A DNA stretch of 54,939 nt from Bacteroidales bacterium (GCA_017616895.1 JAFZXE010000008.1:1-54939), one strand, 5' to 3'; positions 24,499 to 34,434 are shown, numbered from the stretch's first letter. Notes: generated by a model not told the origin, from the letters alone. Translations and numbers: made by a program.

Positions 24499-26703
24499 AT
24501 GAGAAAAAATTTTATTCTGCTTGTTTTGTTGGCTTTGGTATCGACCATTATGGCTCAGACGAAACCTATCACCCTCGAGGATATTTGGCAGGACGGCACT
24601 TTCCGTCCGGAGGGCATCTCGAACATACGCTCGATGAACGACGGCGAGCACTACACCGTGCTTACTCGTTCAGGCATCGATTGTTACAGCTATGCTACTG
24701 GTCAGAAAGAATCGTCAATAGTCGATTTCGCCGCTTTGGGCGACATGCCTGCGGTGGAGGGATATGAGTTCTCGGACGATGAGCGCCTTATTCTATTTGA
24801 GTCGGAGTTTGAACCCATCTATCGTCACAGCGGCCTTTCGACCTACTATATATATGACCGCGAAAAGGGTACGGCTCGTTGTATTACGGGTGGTGGCAAA
24901 CAGCGTCTCACAACCTTCTCGCCTGACGGTACCAAGGTGGCATACGTCCGCGACAATAACCTCTACTGGATGGATTTGGCCTCGCTGGAGGAACATGCCA
25001 TCACCACCGACGGCAAGCTGAACGAGATAATATACGGCACCACCGACTGGGTTTATGAAGAGGAGTTCGCCATCACCAAGGGTTTTGCATGGAGTCCTGA
25101 TTCGAAGAGGATTGCCTACTACCGTTTCGACGAGTCTCAGGTCCGAGAATACACCATGCAGATGTGGGGAGACCTCTATCCGGAAAACTACAAGTACAAA
25201 TATCCGAAGGCGGGTGAGGACAACTCGAAGGTCGAAATCCGCATCTATAACCTCGAAACAAAGAAAACGCTGTATCCGATGCTTGGCGGAGACAAGGTGA
25301 ATGCAGTGGCCTCCGAAGGCTCGGAGTGGGAGTATCTGCCGCGATTCCAGTGGACCGCAAATCCGGAGGTGCTTGCCGTGATGCGCATGAACCGCCTGCA
25401 GTCGCACATGCAGATTCTGACTCTTAACACAGCCTCGGCAAACATGAACGACAACGGTGTGAAAGTTGTCTATGACGAGACCGACAAGGCATACGTCGAG
25501 GTGCCCGACACATGGCGTTTCCTGAATGACGGCAAGAATTTTATCATCACCAGCGAGCGCGACGGCTACCGTCATATATATATGTATGGTCTTGACGGCA
25601 AGATGGTCCGTCAGCTTACTTCGGGCAAATATGAGGTGAAGGCCGTTTGCGGCATCGACGAGAAGTCGCAGACCGTCTATTTCACCTCCCACGAGAGCAA
25701 TCCGGTCAACACAGACCTTTACAAAATCGACTTCAAGGCCAAGAAGAAGGTGTGCCTCAACCACAGCGGTCTTGGTACCTACAGCGCTATGTTCAGCAAG
25801 GGCTGCAAATACTACATCACGGTATATAGCAACGCCAACGCCGCACCCGTATATTCGCTCTACAACGCAAAGGGCAAGCTGGTGAAAACATTGGTCGATA
25901 ACGCAAAGCTGCAGCAAAAGATGGCCGACTATGGCACCGGACGCAAGCAGTTCGGAACATTCACGACATCAAACGGCACGGAGCTGAACTATTACACCAT
26001 AAAACCCACCGACTTCAACGAGAGCAAAAAATATCCCGTACTTTTCTATGTCTATGGCGGTCCGGGTAATCAGCAGGTGACCAACAGCTACGGTTACTCC
26101 GACTACTATTGGTACCACATGCTTGTCGACAAGGGCTATGTGGTTGTTTGCTTTGACGGTAGAGGCACCGGTGGGAGAGGGGCGGAGTTTAAGAAACAGA
26201 CCTATCGCGACCTGGGACACATGGAGTGTGAAGATGCCATCGAAGCTGCTCGTTGCTTCGGAAGCCAGGATTGGGTTGACAAAGACCGTATCGGCATCTG
26301 GGGATGGAGCTTCGGCGGATACCTCTCGTCTCTGGCGATACTCAAAGGCAACGACGTGTTCAAGTCTGCTATAGCGGTGGCTCCTGTTATAACCTGGCGC
26401 TACTACGACAACATCTACACCGAGCGATTCCTTGCACTTCCAGAGGGCAACGCCAAGGGGTATGACGAAAACTCGCCTCTTAATTTTGCCGACCGTCTCA
26501 GCGGCAACTTCCTGCTCATTCACGGCACCGGCGACGACAACGTACATGTACAGAACACCATCGACATGGTCTCGGCTTTGGAAAAGGCGGGCAAGCAGTT
26601 CGAGTTCCGTCTCTATCCAAACAAAAACCACTCCATCTATGGTGGAAACACCCGCTTGAACCTCTACCAGCTGATGACTGACTTTATATTGCGCAAATTG
26701 TAA
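24499..26703 (+). CDS. S9 family dipeptidyl peptidase IV
   Basis: 734 residues with signal peptide (1-19, ending IMAQ). An eight-bladed beta-propeller fills about 40-470, and the alpha/beta hydrolase domain about 480-734. The double-Glu motif that binds the substrate amino terminus is visible in DWVYEEEF, and the triad is S604 (GWSFGG), D679 (HGTGDDNVH) and H711 (NKNHS). It removes X-Pro dipeptides from peptides in the periplasm or at the surface, feeding the peptide metabolism typical of Bacteroidales. Just upstream is a short TGTTATTG-type tandem stretch (24420-24455). Core gene, with C-rich codon use unlike the island. Confidence 0.95.
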   Translation: MRKNFILLVLLALVSTIMAQTKPITLEDIWQDGTFRPEGISNIRSMNDGEHYTVLTRSGIDCYSYATGQKESSIVDFAALGDMPAVEGYEFSDDERLILFESEFEPIYRHSGLSTYYIYDREKGTARCITGGGKQRLTTFSPDGTKVAYVRDNNLYWMDLASLEEHAITTDGKLNEIIYGTTDWVYEEEFAITKGFAWSPDSKRIAYYRFDESQVREYTMQMWGDLYPENYKYKYPKAGEDNSKVEIRIYNLETKKTLYPMLGGDKVNAVASEGSEWEYLPRFQWTANPEVLAVMRMNRLQSHMQILTLNTASANMNDNGVKVVYDETDKAYVEVPDTWRFLNDGKNFIITSERDGYRHIYMYGLDGKMVRQLTSGKYEVKAVCGIDEKSQTVYFTSHESNPVNTDLYKIDFKAKKKVCLNHSGLGTYSAMFSKGCKYYITVYSNANAAPVYSLYNAKGKLVKTLVDNAKLQQKMADYGTGRKQFGTFTTSNGTELNYYTIKPTDFNESKKYPVLFYVYGGPGNQQVTNSYGYSDYYWYHMLVDKGYVVVCFDGRGTGGRGAEFKKQTYRDLGHMECEDAIEAARCFGSQDWVDKDRIGIWGWSFGGYLSSLAILKGNDVFKSAIAVAPVITWRYYDNIYTERFLALPEGNAKGYDENSPLNFADRLSGNFLLIHGTGDDNVHVQNTIDMVSALEKAGKQFEFRLYPNKNHSIYGGNTRLNLYQLMTDFILRKL

Positions 26704-26781
26704 GTGGTTGTTTTATAGTGTGGTTTGGTATGTGTGTAAAAAATAGTTTGCGAAAAAGTGCATACTTTGTGTTTTAATTTG

Positions 26782-26789
26782 TAACTTTG
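26782..26789 (+). promoter_or_regulatory. -7 box before the beta-barrel gene
   Basis: TAACTTTG followed by C fits the -7 consensus, about 50 bp before the ATG at 26839. No TTTG lies at the ideal 19-bp distance. Confidence 0.5.
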
Positions 26790-26838
26790 CGGTTCATTAT
26801 AAGCGCACTATATACACTTCAAACAGTAACATTTTTTG

Positions 26839-27624
26839 ATGAAGCGAATAATACTCACAGCGACACTTCTACTCTTTGCCAGTCTCTCGGTGCAAGCCCA
26901 GTGGGCTCGTTATGGATTCAGAGTGGGAGCCGGTGCATCTCATATATTTGACGACATCTCGTCTGTGTCGCCCGTTTTCGGAGCCGGTGCAGGCATATTT
27001 GTCGATTACGGATTTGAAAACGCCAAGATTGCTTGGAACACCAATCTTTACCTGCAGTTTGGTTTGAATTTCCGTCGCAGTGGCGGCAACCTTCAGGAGC
27101 TTATCAATGAGGACAACAACCTTACAATCCGTGAGTCGTACTACCACACCTATTATGCGCAGATTCCCATTCTGCTCGGTTTCAAGTATGAGATACCCAT
27201 CCGCCGTGCCGGCCACTATATCAACGTCTTGTTTGGACCTGCGTTCAGCGCCGGACTTTACGGAAAATACCGTAACCGCCAGGTCTCGCCTTACAACCCG
27301 CATTCAAACGCTAACTACGACAACTATTCGGCTGACAACTATGCAGCTCGCGATGCTTTCAAGTATATCCGCCGTTTCGATGCGGATGCCATAGTATCTA
27401 TCGGCTATCACTACCGTCAGTATATGATTGATTTCATCTTCGATTTCGGCTTTGTCCCCATCAGCCCCGAGGATGACGCACTGCATATCATTGAGCGCAA
27501 TGTGACCGGTGACGAGAAGATGAATATTACCGTTCCCGGCGGCAACAATATGACATATATGCTCTCGTTCGGATACTACATCCCAATCAACGAGAAAGCC
27601 CGTTATCGCGGCGGACGTAGGTAA
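26839..27624 (+). CDS. PorT-like outer-membrane beta-barrel protein
   Basis: 261 residues from the ATG at 26839; an in-frame TTG one codon earlier is less likely. The signal peptide (about 1-20) ends VQAQ. The mature part shows repeated amphipathic strands with aromatic ends (WARYGFRVGAGAS, NTNLYLQFGLNF) and Asn/Tyr-rich loops. It belongs with small Bacteroidota barrel proteins of the PorT/outer-membrane-beta-barrel group. Function cannot be stated. It is monocistronic: its own -7 box precedes it and a hairpin terminator follows, facing priA on the other strand. Confidence 0.8.
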   Translation: MKRIILTATLLLFASLSVQAQWARYGFRVGAGASHIFDDISSVSPVFGAGAGIFVDYGFENAKIAWNTNLYLQFGLNFRRSGGNLQELINEDNNLTIRESYYHTYYAQIPILLGFKYEIPIRRAGHYINVLFGPAFSAGLYGKYRNRQVSPYNPHSNANYDNYSADNYAARDAFKYIRRFDADAIVSIGYHYRQYMIDFIFDFGFVPISPEDDALHIIERNVTGDEKMNITVPGGNNMTYMLSFGYYIPINEKARYRGGRR

Positions 27625-27654
27625 GACATCTAAGATGTACTTGTTTTCATAGTG

Positions 27655-27686
27655 CGCCGTGGAGTTGATTCTTCACGGCGTTTATT
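27655..27686. terminator. Terminator between convergent genes
   Basis: CGCCGTGGA (27655-27663) pairs with TTCACGGCG (27672-27680), 9 bp including one G-T, followed by TTTATT on the plus strand. It ends the beta-barrel transcript and may also work for priA, although there is no T-run on the minus strand. Confidence 0.75.
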
Positions 27687-27709
27687 ATTGCGTTATACCT
27701 TGATTTTTT

Positions 27710-30175
27710 TTACTGGGGGTCAACGTCGAAGTGAATCTTCATGGCGTGAAACTCCTTCTGCGACAGTGTCTGGTCGGTGGTGTCCAGAATTATCTGTTTC
27801 ACCGTCGCAAGGCTGTCTGTCGGTTCTATGCGTACCAAGACTCGCTTTATATAAAGCCCTCTGATGCGGCTCACACTTGGATATTCCGGCCCCATAACTC
27901 TGGTGTCGAGTTTCTGCCGTAGTCGGAAAGCATAGTCGGCGGCTGCGGTGTTGAGCAGCTCCTGCTCACGGTGACGCAGGGTTATCTCAATTAGTTTGCT
28001 GAACGGAGGGTATCTGAACACGCGGCGCTCGACAATCTGTGATTCGTACATGCCTGCGTAGTTGTTGTCCATTACATTCCGAACCGCCTGGTGCCATGGG
28101 TTGTATGTCTGTATTATCACTTTCCCCTGGTGTCCGTGGCGGCCAGCTCTGCCAGCCACCTGCATCATCTGTTGGAAACTGCGCTCGAACGAGCGGAAGT
28201 CGGGAAAGTTTATCAAGTTGTCGGCCGAGATTATGCCAACCACACTCACGTTGTCGAAGTCCAGCCCTTTGGTGACCATCTGTGTGCCTACCAGTATGTC
28301 GGTTTTGCGGTCCTCGAAATCGGTTATGATTTCCAGATGGCGGTTTTTGGTCATCGTGGTGTCTAGGTCCATTCTGGCCACTTTTGCTTTCGGAAACAGC
28401 TGTGCTATTTCGTCCTCTATGCGTTCGGTGCCGTAGCCTTTCAGTTTCAGGCTCGGCTTGCCGCAAACCGGGCATTGTGTCGGCACAGGGATTGAATACC
28501 CGCAGTAGTGGCATCGCAGAGAGTTGGTGCTTTTGTGATAGACCAGCGAAACGTCGCAGTGTTGGCATTGTGGTGTCCAGTGACATTCTTCGCATTCAAC
28601 CCTCATTGAGTAGCCTCTGCGATTTTGGAAAAGTATGACTTGCTCTTTGTTCTCCAGCGCCTCCTCGATGTGTTTGGCCAGGAAGTTGGAGAAATAGCCC
28701 TGCACCTCTTTCTTTCGCATGGCGTCTTTCATATCGACGCACAGCACCTCGGGCAGTTTCAATCCTCCGTAGCGGTGTTTCATTTCTACCAGATTGTATT
28801 TCCCGGAATGTGCGTTGTAATAAGACTCTATGCTTGGAGTTGCGCTACCGAGGACAGTGCGGGCTTTCCAGAGGTTGGCCAAATATACGGCGCTGTCACG
28901 GCAGTTGTATCGTGGTGCGGGCTCATACTGCTTATATGAGCTGTCGTGCTCCTCATCGACAATCACGAGGCCTAAGTCGCGGAATGGCAGGAATATCGCG
29001 CTGCGGGCCCCAAGCAGCACGTTGAAACGTTTTTCGGAGTCGTCGCTGAAGGTGCGGCTCCACACTTCTGCCCGCTGACTGGGGCTGAACCGTGAGTGAT
29101 AGACTCCTACGCTGTCGCCGAAATATTTTCTCAGGCGGTTGATTATCTGTGCTGTCAGTGCAATCTCGGGCAGGAGAAACAAGGCTTGCTTTCCATGCTC
29201 GATAGTGTGCTGAATCAGCTTGATATAGACTTCGGTCTTTCCGCTCGAAGTGACGCCGTGTAGTAGTGTGACTCCATTATGCGACAGTATTGATTCGTAG
29301 GCCGACTGCTGTTCCTCGTTCAGTTCTATGGAGTCGGGCGATGTCAGTCTTTCGTAGTGTTTCAGACGGCTTGCTGTGCGCTCTTCGGCCACAAGTACTC
29401 CGTTCTTGATAAGTGTTGAGAGCGATGAGGGCGAGAAGTCTTCTTGTCCGGCCAGTTCTTTCTTAAGCACTGCTCGCTTGCCAAATGCAGACATCTGCAT
29501 GAATCTCAACATCAGGCCGAGCTGTTTGGCGTTGCTCTTTTTCTTTTCCAGCTCGTCAAACAGTTGTCTGGCTGCCGATTCGTCCTGATAAGCGGGAGCC
29601 AGCGACAGATATGTAGCCTTTGCTGGTTTGAACCGTTGTTGCAGGTCTTCGTCCATGATGAGTATGCCACGCTCTATCATACCGTTTATCACTGGCATGA
29701 TTTTCTGTATCGAGATGGCTACGCTTATGTCGTTCACCTTCATCACCGGATGCTCGCTCAGCAACTGCACTATGCGCAGCTCTTTGTCGCTCAAACTTGA
29801 CAGTTCGCCGTCGAAGTCGGGGTGTATCGTCACCATCGACTCGCTGGCAAGTCTTAGTATTGAGGGCAACGCAACCGCCATCACATCGCCGATGTAGCAC
29901 ATGTAGTAGCGTGACATCCATTCCCACAGTTGGAACTGGCGCTCATCCACGATGGGTTCGGTATCGACGACGGAGACTATATACTTTACTTGGTAGTTGG
30001 GTGCTTGGGTGTGTACTCGCCTCACAAGCCCGGAGTAGAGCTTTTTCGATCCGAACTGCACCACGACACGACGTCCCGCTTCAACCACATCGGCATACTC
30101 GTTGGGTATGCGGTAGGTGAACGTGCTGCGCAGATGCAGGGGTAGTATTATGTCGGCGAAAAGTGTTGTGTCCAC
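27710..30175 (-). CDS. priA: Primosomal replication helicase PriA
   Basis: About 821 residues from the chosen GTG at 30175. The N-terminal 3'-DNA-binding domain starts at LFADIILPL. The helicase core shows Walker A TSSGKT and the DEEH box (VIVDEEHD). Four CxxC pairs (CEEC, CQHC, CHYC, CPVC) bind two zinc ions between the helicase lobes. PriA reloads the replisome at stalled forks. The open frame extends to a TTG at 30205, but that codon lies inside a -7-like box (TACTTTTG, minus strand 30210-30203), so it would not be transcribed. The GTG at 30175 or TTG at 30181 is the more credible start. Confidence 0.95.
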   Translation of the reverse strand: MDTTLFADIILPLHLRSTFTYRIPNEYADVVEAGRRVVVQFGSKKLYSGLVRRVHTQAPNYQVKYIVSVVDTEPIVDERQFQLWEWMSRYYMCYIGDVMAVALPSILRLASESMVTIHPDFDGELSSLSDKELRIVQLLSEHPVMKVNDISVAISIQKIMPVINGMIERGILIMDEDLQQRFKPAKATYLSLAPAYQDESAARQLFDELEKKKSNAKQLGLMLRFMQMSAFGKRAVLKKELAGQEDFSPSSLSTLIKNGVLVAEERTASRLKHYERLTSPDSIELNEEQQSAYESILSHNGVTLLHGVTSSGKTEVYIKLIQHTIEHGKQALFLLPEIALTAQIINRLRKYFGDSVGVYHSRFSPSQRAEVWSRTFSDDSEKRFNVLLGARSAIFLPFRDLGLVIVDEEHDSSYKQYEPAPRYNCRDSAVYLANLWKARTVLGSATPSIESYYNAHSGKYNLVEMKHRYGGLKLPEVLCVDMKDAMRKKEVQGYFSNFLAKHIEEALENKEQVILFQNRRGYSMRVECEECHWTPQCQHCDVSLVYHKSTNSLRCHYCGYSIPVPTQCPVCGKPSLKLKGYGTERIEDEIAQLFPKAKVARMDLDTTMTKNRHLEIITDFEDRKTDILVGTQMVTKGLDFDNVSVVGIISADNLINFPDFRSFERSFQQMMQVAGRAGRHGHQGKVIIQTYNPWHQAVRNVMDNNYAGMYESQIVERRVFRYPPFSKLIEITLRHREQELLNTAAADYAFRLRQKLDTRVMGPEYPSVSRIRGLYIKRVLVRIEPTDSLATVKQIILDTTDQTLSQKEFHAMKIHFDVDPQ

Positions 30176-30202
30176 AACCAAAATAAAGTTATAAAGCAGT
30201 TG

Positions 30203-30210
30203 CAAAAGTA
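30203..30210 (-). promoter_or_regulatory. -7 box of priA
   Basis: TACTTTTGC read on the minus strand. It overlaps the upstream TTG of the priA frame and therefore decides against that start. Transcription would begin near 30196. Confidence 0.6.
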
Positions 30211-30251
30211 CGATTTTTATTATTCTTACGTTCTATAATATTGTGAACAAC

Positions 30252-31400
30252 ATGGGAAATCTAGCGGATAGACGCAGGATAGTGGTGGCGGTGAGCGATG
30301 ATTTGCTGACCGACCAGAGGGTCCTGCGAACCTGTGACGCCCTGTTTGCCGCTGGCTACAAGGTGGAGCTTATAGGTCGCGCGTGGCCTGACGTAGCACC
30401 GCTGAAGAGGCCCTACCGTTCTCTCAAGATGAGGCTGTTGTTCAAGCGTGGAGCACTATTCTATGCCGAATTAAACATCCGTCTTTTCCTGAAACTCATA
30501 ATCTCCGGTGCCGATGCCTTCTATGCCAACGACACCGACACTCTGCTTGCGGTGGGTTTGGCTGCTCGCCTACGGCGTAAGCCCTTTGTGTTTGATGGCC
30601 ACGAACTTTTCCCCGATGTGCCCGAGCTTATAGGCAAACCTTTTGTACAGAAGGTTTGGCGATGGGTTGAACGTAGATTTATTCCACAAGCCTCTTTGTG
30701 TGTGACCGTGAACCAAAGCTTGGCTGAAGAATATGAACGCCGTTACGGTGTAGGATTCATAGTGGTCCGCAATCTCTCTTCACACACGTCCCTTCAATCT
30801 TCAAAATTCAACCTTCAAAATTCGAAATTCAAAACCATCCTCTACCAGGGTGCTGTCAACAAAGGTCGTTGCGTCAAAGAACTGATTGACGCAATGGAGT
30901 TTCTTCTCGACTGTCGTCTTGTTGTCGCTGGTGCGGGCGACCTGCTGGATGACATGAGGCACTATGCCGCTGCAAAACCATACGGCGACAGGATAATTTT
31001 CACCGGACGCCTCAAACCGGAAGAGCTCAAGTCGCTTACGGAACAGGCCTCGTTGGGCTTTTGTCTGATGGAAAATATGGGGTTGAACTACTACCTCTCG
31101 CTCCCCAACCGCATAAGTGACTATGCTGCGGCTCATGTCCCTGTACTGGCAAACGACTATCCTGAGATAAGGCGGGTGTTGGATGCCCACCAGATTGGCA
31201 GATGCATCGACGAAGCGGTCTTATATAATCCACGCCTCCTTGCCGAATCCGTCACAAAACTCATAGCCGAATGGGACGCGATGCCTCCATCAGAGCGAAA
31301 CTCGCGGTTTGAGTCGGCGCTGGAAGATTTGTCGTGGGAAAACGAACAAAAAATATTGATAGACAATATCGACACAATATTTGTTAAAAAAAGTAGTTAA
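30252..31400 (+). CDS. Glycosyltransferase (GT-B, family 4-like) with in-frame repeat insertion
   Basis: About 382 residues from the ATG at 30252; a GTG at 30243 in the same frame is possible. The N-terminal half has TDQRVLRTCDALFAAGY and DGHELFPD, the C-terminal half ILYQGAVNKGR and FTGRLKPEELKSL. These are typical of GT4 enzymes that use nucleotide sugars. Acceptor and sugar are unknown; a role in surface polysaccharide or lipid glycosylation is likely. At 30791-30834 the gene contains a TTCAAAATTCAA-type heptamer array coding for LQNSKFK-like residues between the two Rossmann domains, probably a linker loop. The C-terminus is complete. Confidence 0.88.
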   Translation: MGNLADRRRIVVAVSDDLLTDQRVLRTCDALFAAGYKVELIGRAWPDVAPLKRPYRSLKMRLLFKRGALFYAELNIRLFLKLIISGADAFYANDTDTLLAVGLAARLRRKPFVFDGHELFPDVPELIGKPFVQKVWRWVERRFIPQASLCVTVNQSLAEEYERRYGVGFIVVRNLSSHTSLQSSKFNLQNSKFKTILYQGAVNKGRCVKELIDAMEFLLDCRLVVAGAGDLLDDMRHYAAAKPYGDRIIFTGRLKPEELKSLTEQASLGFCLMENMGLNYYLSLPNRISDYAAAHVPVLANDYPEIRRVLDAHQIGRCIDEAVLYNPRLLAESVTKLIAEWDAMPPSERNSRFESALEDLSWENEQKILIDNIDTIFVKKSS

Positions 31401-31473
31401 TATTTTAAGATTTTAACAAAACTCATCTATACACAGATTTCATACAGACCTGTAACAACCCCAAAACCATTCT

Positions 31474-33012
31474 ATGATATACGACCTACTTCTCATCCTC
31501 TACTTTATTGGTTGCCTCGTCGGACTCTGGTTCGTCTTCAAGAAAGCCGGCGTCCAACCTTGGAAAGCCATCATCCCTGTATATAATATTATTGTATGGA
31601 TTAAAATCTGCGGCAAGCGCTGGCCCTGGTACATCTATTTCCTTATTCCGGCCATCAACGTGTTCACCTTTCTGCTAATGGTGGTCGAAACCGCCAAGGT
31701 CTTCCGTCGCTACGGCTTCTGGGAGCAGACCTTTGCCGTGCTTTTTCCATGCATATATCTGCCGATTCTGGGCATCTCGAAGAAGTATGAATATACTGAC
31801 CCCTCGCAGCTCCCGCCTCACAAGGTGGGCAAGGTCCGCGACTGGATTGACGCCATAGTGTTTGCCTTGATTGCCGCCGTCATAATAAGAGGCAATATCC
31901 TTGAGTTCTACAAAATCCCTTCCAGCTCTATGGAGAAGAGCCTCCTTGTCGGCGACTACCTGCTGGTGAGCAAGATGACCTATGGCGCTCGAGTGGCTAT
32001 GACTCCTCTGTCGTTCCCGTTGGTTCACAATGTTATGCCGTTAACCAATGGCCAGACAGAGTCTTATCTTAAATGGATAAAGCTGCCTTATCACCGCTAT
32101 CCCGGCCTTCGCAATGTTAAGCGTTTCGATGCAGTGGTGTTCAACTACCCCGACGGCGATACGGTCTGTACTGCCTGGCAGAGCAACAAGTCCTACCACG
32201 ACCTCGTCCGCGAGGAAGGCTACGATGCCATAAATAACGCCAAGTATCTCCCCGTCGGCGGACGTATGGTGGAAAATCATATCAGGGTACGCCCCGTTGA
32301 CAAGCGTGAGAACTTCATCAAACGCTGCATTGGTCTGCCTGGTGAAACGTTGGAGATAAAGGACCAGACGGTTCTCATAGACGGTAAGGAGATAGAGATG
32401 CCCGTCGAAGCCCAGGTGACATACGCAGTCAACTTCAAGTCCGCCAAGACCGATCCTCACAAACTCCTGCGCTCAGTCGGTGTGAGCGACGAAGACTATC
32501 AGAACGCGTTGTATGAAGGCACCCCATTCCTGCTGCTGCCACTCTCGAAGCCTATGGTTGAAACGTTGCGCAGTCGTGACGAGATAAAGTCTGTCGAGCG
32601 TCTGATGCTACCCATAAACGACAGCTCGCAGATGCTTTTCCCGCATGCATACGGCTACAACTGGACGATAGACGACTTCGGTCCCGTGTTGATACCCAAG
32701 AAGGGTATGACAGTTCCGCTCACTCTGGAAACCCTACCGTTGTATAGAAGAATTATTGAAGTCTTCGAGGGTCATAAGTTAGAGGTTAGGAACGGCCGTA
32801 TTTTTATCGACGGAGCTAATTGTGACAGATATACCTTCAAGATGAATTACTACTGGATGATGGGCGACAACCGCCACAATTCAGCCGACTCGCGCTATTG
32901 GGGCTTTGTGCCCGAAGACCATATTGTTGGCACCGCCTCGATGATAATGTTCTCGAAAGACAAAGACACTGGCAAGGTGCGCTGGAACAGATTTTTAAAG
33001 TGTGTGAAATAA
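31474..33012 (+). CDS. lepB: Signal peptidase I with N-terminal membrane domain
   Basis: 512 residues, longer than usual. The first ~110 residues hold three or four hydrophobic helices (a DUF5684-like module), then comes the catalytic part, anchored by a helix at about 125-145. The catalytic Ser is S152 in IPSSSMEKSL and the general base is K283 in FIKRCIGLPGE. GDNRHNSADSRYWGF is the conserved C-terminal box. A ~120-residue insertion lies between the Lys box and that box. It cleaves signal peptides of exported proteins at the outer face of the inner membrane. A TACAGACCTG-containing stretch (31430-31460) precedes the gene. Confidence 0.95.
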   Translation: MIYDLLLILYFIGCLVGLWFVFKKAGVQPWKAIIPVYNIIVWIKICGKRWPWYIYFLIPAINVFTFLLMVVETAKVFRRYGFWEQTFAVLFPCIYLPILGISKKYEYTDPSQLPPHKVGKVRDWIDAIVFALIAAVIIRGNILEFYKIPSSSMEKSLLVGDYLLVSKMTYGARVAMTPLSFPLVHNVMPLTNGQTESYLKWIKLPYHRYPGLRNVKRFDAVVFNYPDGDTVCTAWQSNKSYHDLVREEGYDAINNAKYLPVGGRMVENHIRVRPVDKRENFIKRCIGLPGETLEIKDQTVLIDGKEIEMPVEAQVTYAVNFKSAKTDPHKLLRSVGVSDEDYQNALYEGTPFLLLPLSKPMVETLRSRDEIKSVERLMLPINDSSQMLFPHAYGYNWTIDDFGPVLIPKKGMTVPLTLETLPLYRRIIEVFEGHKLEVRNGRIFIDGANCDRYTFKMNYYWMMGDNRHNSADSRYWGFVPEDHIVGTASMIMFSKDKDTGKVRWNRFLKCVK

Positions 33013-33052
33013 TTTTTTAACAATAGCGTTAATAATAAAAGTTAGCAGTCAG

Positions 33053-33098
33053 CACAATAACACAATAACACAATAACGCATTAACACAATAACACAAT
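33053..33098. repeat. 8-bp tandem array (CACAATAA/CGCATTAA) before the cyclophilin gene
   Basis: Six consecutive 8-bp units, mostly CACAATAA with one CGCATTAA, ending 7 bp before the ATG at 33106. Confidence 0.95.
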
Positions 33099-33105
33099 CC
33101 CCAAA

Positions 33106-33570
33106 ATGTTGTTCGCAGAAATCAAAACAGCCAAGGGCACGATGAAAATCGAGCTTTATGAAAAAGAGACTCCCAACACGGTAGCCAATTTTGTGAAACT
33201 AGCCAAGTCTGGCTTCTATGACGGGTTGCGTTTCCACCGTGTGATACCCGATTTCGTGATTCAGGGTGGCTGTCCGTATAGCCGCAATCTCGGTGACCCG
33301 CGTGTTGGTACAGGCGGACCTGGTTGGACAATAAAGTGCGAGACCTCTGCGGAGCGTCAGTACCACGACCGCGGAGTGCTTTCTATGGCTCATGCTGGCA
33401 AGGACACTGGTGGCTCGCAGTTCTTCATCTGCCACAACCGTCAGAACACGCAGCATCTTGACGGCGTACACACCTGTTTCGGCAAAGTCGTCGAAGGCAT
33501 AGATGTCGTTGACGCCATTCGTCCTGGCGACCTCATCGAAAGCGTGACAATAATCGAGCAGAATGACTGA
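33106..33570 (+). CDS. Cyclophilin-type peptidyl-prolyl isomerase
   Basis: 154 residues, a single cyclophilin domain without signal peptide, so cytosolic. Conserved catalytic-pocket sequences are [13 protein letters not shown] (Arg and Phe of the active site), GGSQFFI and the [10 protein letters not shown] end. It catalyses cis-trans isomerisation of Xaa-Pro bonds during folding. An octamer tandem array reaches almost to the start codon, so ribosome binding must occur within or beside the repeat. It is followed by an 11-bp tandem array and then the response regulator. Confidence 0.95.
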   Translation: MLFAEIKTAKGTMKIELYEKETPNTVANFVKLAKSGFYDGLRFHRVIPDFVIQGGCPYSRNLGDPRVGTGGPGWTIKCETSAERQYHDRGVLSMAHAGKDTGGSQFFICHNRQNTQHLDGVHTCFGKVVEGIDVVDAIRPGDLIESVTIIEQND

Positions 33571-33576
33571 AAAACA

Positions 33577-33620
33577 CAGACCTGATACAGACTTGATACA
33601 GACCTGATTCAGGCCTGAAC
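33577..33620. repeat. 11-bp tandem repeat, four units
   Basis: Four 11-bp units: CAGACCTGATA, CAGACTTGATA, CAGACCTGATT, CAGGCCTGAAC. They are followed at 33632-33655 by a short 7-bp CTCACAA-type array reaching the next ATG. Confidence 0.95.
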
Positions 33621-33657
33621 AATCGATACAACAATTCACAACTCACAACTCACGATT

Positions 33658-34347
33658 ATGAATTTAGGAATAAAACTACTTGTTGCAGAGGACGACCCCA
33701 ATCTGGGCACAATCCTGAAGGCCTATTTGTCGCAGAAGGGCTTCACCGTAACTTTGGTTACCGACGGACAGGCAGCAATCGATACATTCCGCAACTCGGA
33801 TGTTGACGCTTGTATTCTAGACGTGATGATGCCTATGAAGGACGGCTTTGCTGTTGCGAAAGAGGTCAGACGCCTCGACAAGCGGGTGCCGATTATATTC
33901 CTTACCGCAAAGAGCCTCGAGGCCGACAAGCTGAAAGGCTTCGAGATAGGGGCAGACGACTACATCACCAAGCCGTTCAGCATGAACGAGCTCTTGGCGC
34001 GTATCAACGCCACAATACGCCGCTCGTTTGACGAGAACAAGCCAGAGAACAATATATTCAACATCGGCAAGTTTGTGTTCGACCACTCGCGCCAGACTCT
34101 CACCATAGATGGCGACGAACGTCACCTCACTTCGAAGGAGTGTGAGTTGCTCCGTCTGTTTGCGCTCAACTTCAACCAGATAGTTGATCGAACCACCACG
34201 CTGCAGAAGATATGGAAGACCGACAGCATCTTTGCCGCCCGCAGTATGGATGTCTATATAACCAAACTGCGCAAGTATCTGAGTGCCGACCCGTCGCTCC
34301 AGATAATCAATGTCCACGGTGTAGGATTCAAGCTGACACAACAGTAA
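33658..34347 (+). CDS. rprY: OmpR-family response regulator, RprY-like
   Basis: 229 residues. The receiver domain (about 1-120) has the acidic pocket E11, D12 and D13, phosphoacceptor D55 (CILDVMMP), T84-type FLTAKS and K105 (ITKPF). A winged-helix DNA-binding domain covers about 130-228 (LTSKECELLRLF, SMDVYITKLRKYL, NVHGVGFKL). It is very similar in pattern to RprY of the Bacteroides RprXY two-component pair. The partner kinase (RprX) is not adjacent in this window. Its targets cannot be read from here. Confidence 0.93.
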   Translation: MNLGIKLLVAEDDPNLGTILKAYLSQKGFTVTLVTDGQAAIDTFRNSDVDACILDVMMPMKDGFAVAKEVRRLDKRVPIIFLTAKSLEADKLKGFEIGADDYITKPFSMNELLARINATIRRSFDENKPENNIFNIGKFVFDHSRQTLTIDGDERHLTSKECELLRLFALNFNQIVDRTTTLQKIWKTDSIFAARSMDVYITKLRKYLSADPSLQIINVHGVGFKLTQQ

Positions 34348-34378
34348 TAGTAGTCAACATTCAGCCTCCAGCCACTAA

Positions 34379-34410
34379 CGCAATAACACATTAACACATT
34401 AACGCAATTA
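34379..34410. repeat. 8-bp tandem array before the MBL-fold gene
   Basis: Units CGCAATAA, CACATTAA, CACATTAA, CGCAATTA, ending 24 bp before the ATG at 34435. Confidence 0.93.
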
Positions 34411-34434
34411 CAAAACGTATCAACATAGATACTT

